DNA from: Saccharothrix syringae
GTDB taxonomy: Bacteria > Actinomycetota > Actinomycetes > Mycobacteriales > Pseudonocardiaceae
DNA length: 64,000 nt
Reading direction: 5' to 3'
NCBI RefSeq assembly: GCF_009498035.1
Contig: NZ_CP034550.1
Span: 5,146,001 to 5,210,000, forward strand
A program made the translations under genes and the position numbers. Shown here one piece after another: positions 61,501 to 64,000 of this stretch. The notes beneath the pieces are model-generated. The model saw nothing but the letters and a program-made list of their open reading frames with translations. It was not told where the DNA came from and ran no database searches. Position 1 is the first letter of the stretch. Every line of letters begins with the position of its first letter.

Positions 61501-62898
61501 CGCCAGCGCCCCGACTGGCCGGACGAGGCCGACCGCTGGCCGGTCGTCCCCGCCACCACGGTCGTCCACCACCTGGTGGAGCTGGCCGAACGCGCCGCCC
61601 CGGGCCTGCGGGCGGTGGCCGTGCACGACGTCCGGCTGCTGAAGTGGATCACCGCGATCCCGGCGGCCGACCTGCCGGTGTCGCTGCGCCGAACCGCGCC
61701 GAACCGGGTGGAGGTCGGCCTGACCGGCTACTCGCAGGCGGTCGTCGAGCTGGCCGACCACCACCCCGCGCCCCCGTCGCCGTGGCCGCTCGACGCCCCC
61801 GAGCGCACCCCGGACCTGACCGCCCGGCAGCTCTACGACGAGCGCTGGATGTTCCACGGCCCGCTGTTCCAGGGCGTGACCGAGCTGACCGCGATCGGCG
61901 ACCGGCACGTGCGCGGCGTGCTGGCCGACCTGCCGACGCCCGGCGCCCTGCTGGACAACGTCGGCCAGCTGTTCGGCTACTGGGTGATGGCCGTCCTGCC
62001 CGAGCGCACCACCGTCTTCCCGGTGCGCTTCGACCGCATCGCCTTCCACGGCCCGCGCCCCGGCGGCCCGCTGGACTGCCACGTCCGCGTCACCGACGTC
62101 ACCGCCACCACCGTCACCGCCGACGTGCAGCTCTCCCGGCGCGGCCGGGTCTGGGCGAGCATCACCGGCTGGACCGACCGCCGGTTCGACACCGACCCGA
62201 ACATCCGCGCGGTGGACCGGTTCCCGGGCGCGAACACCCTGTCCACCGTGCACGAGGAGGGCTGGGCCGCGGTGCACGAGCGGTGGCCGGACCTGGCCAC
62301 CCGCGAACTGGTGATGCGCAACGTCCTGGGTGGCGCCGAGCGCGACGCCTACGACGCCCACCCGCCCAACGGCAAGCGGCAGTGGCTGCTCGGGCGCATC
62401 GCGGCCAAGGACGCCGCCCGCGCCGTGCTGTGGCGCGAGGGCGCGGGCGACGTCTACCCGGCGGAGGTGGCCGTGCACGACGACGCCGAGGGCCGCCCGC
62501 ACCTGCGCGGCGTGCACGGGCGCGACGTCTCCGGCCTGCACGTCTCGATCGCCCACCACGCCGAGGTCGGCGTGGCGATCGCCGGGCGCGGCCCGTGCGG
62601 GGTGGCCGTGGCGGAGGTCGGGCCCGCCGCGTCCGACGAGCCGGCCGAACGCGCGCTCCTGGCCGGCCTGCCGGGTGGCGCGGACCGCTGGTCCGCCGCG
62701 TTCCGGGCCGCCCGGGAGGCCGTCGCGCGGCTGTGCGGGCACCAGGGCCGGGTGGTGGCCGCCGACGGCGACCGGCTGCGCGTCAAGGCGGCCGGCGTCG
62801 AGCACACCGCGCGGGTGCGCGACCTGGCCAACCCGCCCGGCCTGCCCCCGCGCCGGTACGTCGTCGCGTGGACCGCACAACGAGGAGAGGCACCATGA
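58501..62898 (+). CDS. iterative PKS partner: KS-AT-DH-PPTase
   Basis: 1465 aa. KS (PVAIVGMAVLFPGAPDLDTY; catalytic C214 in VDAACASSL; EAHGTGTPAGD; SMIGHTMPAAG). AT-like domain with S625 in GHSVGEWTAMAA, but the first motif reads FLFPGLEAEF instead of GQG. A Pro-rich linker (about 930-980). A double-hotdog DH follows (YLRDHCFF, ERWMFHGPLFQGV, LLDNVGQLFGYW). From about 1260 there is a fused phosphopantetheinyl transferase (LLGRIAAKDAARAVLW, HVSIAHHAEVGVAIAG). The DH-PPTase tail resembles enediyne PKS C-termini. It should act with the preceding PKS and free ACP. GTG 58501 is fixed by the GTGA overlap. Confidence 0.9.
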   Translation: MTGVGTPVAIVGMAVLFPGAPDLDTYWHNIVNGVDAIGDVPPDRWDDDFYDPGARDPGRRRADRVYCRRGGFVDAAVDAAGFGVMPGSVPGTEPDQLIALQVAADAIADAGGDAVLPADRRRVGVVLGRGGYLTPGLVRLDQRVRTANQVVRTLRELVPELDDERLEAVRAAFAEQLGPEAPEAAIGLVPNLAASRVANRLDLRGPAYTVDAACASSLVAVDHAVRELAGGRCDVVLAGGVHHCHDITLWSVFSQLGALSRSQRIRPFHRDADGVLIGEGTGVVVLKRLADAERDGDRVYAVVAGTGVASDGRSASLLNPDPGGQVRAVRQAWEAAGLDPRDPDALGLLEAHGTGTPAGDGAELETLAEVFGPADGPRAALGSVKSMIGHTMPAAGIAGLVKAALAVHHRVLPPTLHCDEPHPALAATRFEPLARARPWERPAGGAPRRAAVNAFGFGGINAHVVLHEPALAPAVVSEPTKVLRLAAATPEALLALLDGGAEGLDERAAGTEPCRLGVVDPTPRKLALARKAVAKGVPWRGRGDVWFAPRPLGGRTAFLFPGLEAEFEPAVADVARRFGLPWAVEDGTRVGDVGRHGVAVFQVGRVLDAALRRLGVVPDAVAGHSVGEWTAMAAGGIHAAEDVDAFLASFDPGALRVPGVVFAVIGTSAERVVEALAEHPGVVLSHDNAPNQAMVCGPEAEVDAVVRRFRAEAVISRVLPFRSGFHTPMLAPYLDPIRGAAQDFVLRPATTPVWSATTAGPYPEDPAAVRELFVRHLLEPVRFRPLVGAMHEAGFRVFVQLGPGQLGSLVDDTLAGREHLVVSAHGGLAQLRRVVTALWAHGVEADAGPLLPPVEVRRGGRRLPLELGNPLVSLPRDRRPVVRPAVAAGNLPAGDPLAGLAGDPLAAELSALLRDTAGVAAELIGARASATRTPVRPPAHRPPVAPAQGFAPPAPSARPAPRPAVPAAPGVSAPVPPPPGPRVLHVGLDRMPYLRDHCFFRQRPDWPDEADRWPVVPATTVVHHLVELAERAAPGLRAVAVHDVRLLKWITAIPAADLPVSLRRTAPNRVEVGLTGYSQAVVELADHHPAPPSPWPLDAPERTPDLTARQLYDERWMFHGPLFQGVTELTAIGDRHVRGVLADLPTPGALLDNVGQLFGYWVMAVLPERTTVFPVRFDRIAFHGPRPGGPLDCHVRVTDVTATTVTADVQLSRRGRVWASITGWTDRRFDTDPNIRAVDRFPGANTLSTVHEEGWAAVHERWPDLATRELVMRNVLGGAERDAYDAHPPNGKRQWLLGRIAAKDAARAVLWREGAGDVYPAEVAVHDDAEGRPHLRGVHGRDVSGLHVSIAHHAEVGVAIAGRGPCGVAVAEVGPAASDEPAERALLAGLPGGADRWSAAFRAAREAVARLCGHQGRVVAADGDRLRVKAAGVEHTARVRDLANPPGLPPRRYVVAWTAQRGEAP

Positions 62899-63206
62899 GC
62901 ACCGAGACCACCAGCGCGACCACCGCCGACGCGGACGCCGTGCTGGCCGACATCACCGCGATGCTGCGCGACCTGCTCGACGAGAACGGCCTGGAGGACG
63001 TCGAGGTCACCCGCGACGCCACCTTCCACGGCGACCTGGAGCTGGAGAGCATCGACCTGGTGACGCTGTCGGCCGACCTGCGCGAGCACTACGGCGACCG
63101 GGTCAACTTCGCCGAGTTCGTGGCCGAGCTGGAGCTGGACGAGATCATCGCGCTCACCGTCGGCGAGCTGGTGGACCACGTGGTCGCGTCGCTGCGGGCG
63201 GCGTGA
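62895..63206 (+). CDS. free acyl carrier protein
   Basis: 103 aa, acidic. A four-helix ACP with the phosphopantetheine serine S52 in DLELESIDLVTLSADL. Its site differs from the DSIK type of the tandem ACPs, so it may carry a starter, an extender or the finished chain. ATG 62895 overlaps the PKS stop as ATGA and follows GGAGAGG. Confidence 0.93.
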   Translation: MSTETTSATTADADAVLADITAMLRDLLDENGLEDVEVTRDATFHGDLELESIDLVTLSADLREHYGDRVNFAEFVAELELDEIIALTVGELVDHVVASLRAA

Positions 63207-64000
63207 TGGCGAAGGTACGCACCGGCGGGATCACCACGCACGTCCAGCGGCTGCCCGCGGCGGGCGGCGACCCGGGCGCGCCGCTGGTGGTGTTCGTGCA
63301 CGGCCTGCTCACCGACAGCCTCGCCAGCTACTACCTCACCGTCGGGCCGGGCTTCGCCGCCGCGGGCGTGGACGTGCTGATGTACGACCTGCGCGGGCAC
63401 GGCCGCAGCGACCGGCCGGCCACCGGCTACCGGCTGGAGGAGTTCGTCGACGACCTGGCGAACCTGCTCGACGCCCTGGGGGAGACCAGGCCGGTGCACG
63501 TGGTCGGCAACTCCTTCGGCGGCACGGTCGCCGCCGGCCTGGCCGCGTGGCACCCGGCGCGCGTGGCCACCGTGACCATGATCGAGTCCGAGCCGCCGGT
63601 GGCGACCTGGCTGGGGCACATGGCCGACGGCCTGGCCGACGCCAAGGCCCGGCTGGCGCGGGAGGAGGTCATCGGCTGGATCGAGGCCAACCACGGCTCG
63701 CACACCGCCCGGCTCTCGCGCGGCGCGAGCCGCATCCTCCAGGCCACCACGCTGGCCGAGGACGTGCCGCTCAGCCGGGTGGTCGCCGACGACCTGTCCG
63801 CGATCACCTGCCCGCTGCTGGCGATCTTCGGCGACGAGTCGGGCCTGTCCGCGCAGGTGCCCGACCTGGAGGCGAAGCTGGTCGGCTGCCGGACGGTCGT
63901 GCTGCCCGACCAGGGCCACTCGGTGCTCATCGAGCGGCCGCACGAGACCCGGGAGCTGGTGCTGGACTGGGTGCGCGAGCACAGCGCGCTCGCGGGTGCG
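63206..64000 (+). CDS. alpha/beta hydrolase, possible thioesterase (partial)
   Basis: 265 codons are present; the frame runs off the window end. Alpha/beta hydrolase: oxyanion HGLLTDSLA, YDLRGHGRSDRPATGY, nucleophile Ser in VVGNSFGGTVAAGLA, acid in AIFGDESGLS and His in PDQGHSVLIERP. The start ATG overlaps the ACP stop (TGATG). Operon position suggests release or editing of the PKS product. Confidence 0.9.
   Translation, partial: MAKVRTGGITTHVQRLPAAGGDPGAPLVVFVHGLLTDSLASYYLTVGPGFAAAGVDVLMYDLRGHGRSDRPATGYRLEEFVDDLANLLDALGETRPVHVVGNSFGGTVAAGLAAWHPARVATVTMIESEPPVATWLGHMADGLADAKARLAREEVIGWIEANHGSHTARLSRGASRILQATTLAEDVPLSRVVADDLSAITCPLLAIFGDESGLSAQVPDLEAKLVGCRTVVLPDQGHSVLIERPHETRELVLDWVREHSALAGA

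Noticed and set aside
58483..62880. 1465-codon minus-strand open frame opposite the second PKS
   Set aside because: Antisense shadow without recognisable motifs; the plus strand has full KS, AT and DH motifs.
1..64000. tRNA, rRNA, insertion sequences or integrase-linked att sites
   Set aside because: No cloverleaf-like sequence, rRNA segment, transposase or integrase gene was found by reading; a covariance-model scan was not possible.

Overview
The window is high-GC actinobacterial DNA: GTG/TTG starts are frequent, reading frames stay open on both strands, and the regulator and secreted-enzyme families are those of soil actinomycetes. The gene content (SARP/NB-ARC and NACHT regulators, Tat-exported pectate lyases, AA10 LPMO, RICIN lectins, a large iterative PKS) fits a Pseudonocardiaceae-type organism such as Saccharothrix, Actinosynnema or Lentzea. 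That placement is inferred from gene content, not from a search.

Region by region. 0.1-2.7 kb: a GAF/SpoIIE-type phosphatase behind a possible sigma-B-like promoter, then a GT39-type membrane glycosyltransferase split by a frameshift. 2.8-9.1 kb: a minus-strand sugar operon (two ABC permeases, binding lipoprotein, GH35 beta-galactosidase, LacI regulator) with two identical LacI-type operators 107 bp apart. 9.1-16.2 kb: a hypothetical protein, a STAND regulator, copper-protein relics, a TetX-like FAD monooxygenase with its TetR regulator and paired operators, and a STAS/ATPase partner-switching group. 16.2-17.0 kb: non-coding, with a 24-bp minisatellite and 22-bp repeats. 17-29.5 kb: secreted GH5 mannanase, small enzymes, a giant NACHT-HEAT protein beside a NarL-type two-component system, an SDR/LysR pair, and an AA10 LPMO behind a perfect CebR box. 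29.5-35 kb: a histidine kinase, two secreted RICIN lectins and a SARP regulator.

35.2-39.8 kb holds the most striking single gene: a 1405-aa fusion of an ECF sigma factor, an HxxxCxxC zinc anti-sigma motif, one membrane helix, a Ser/Thr/Pro linker and eleven extracellular repeats of about 80 aa. Part of the repeat array is a recent triplication of a 483-bp unit. A 43-aa membrane peptide with its own hairpin terminator is transcribed divergently. 40-43.2 kb: three PL1 pectate lyases in one operon with a near-consensus promoter and two CACATATGTG sites, plus a decayed lectin domain. 43.4-51.2 kb: isochorismatase-like hydrolase, quinone-oxidoreductase-like enzyme, PadR with a membrane protein, a GntR-TetR fusion regulator facing a GNAT/C45-hydrolase operon, a broken STAND paralogue and a small hypothetical gene.

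51.6 kb to the window end: a translationally coupled operon for an uncharacterised iterative PKS related to PUFA and enediyne synthases (NMO-KS-AT-ACP-ACP-KR; KS-AT-DH-PPTase; free ACP; alpha/beta hydrolase). It runs off the right edge.

Two themes recur: plant-polysaccharide use (beta-galactoside uptake, mannanase, LPMO, pectate lyases, lectins), and regulators sitting beside the genes they probably control with visible palindromic operators.
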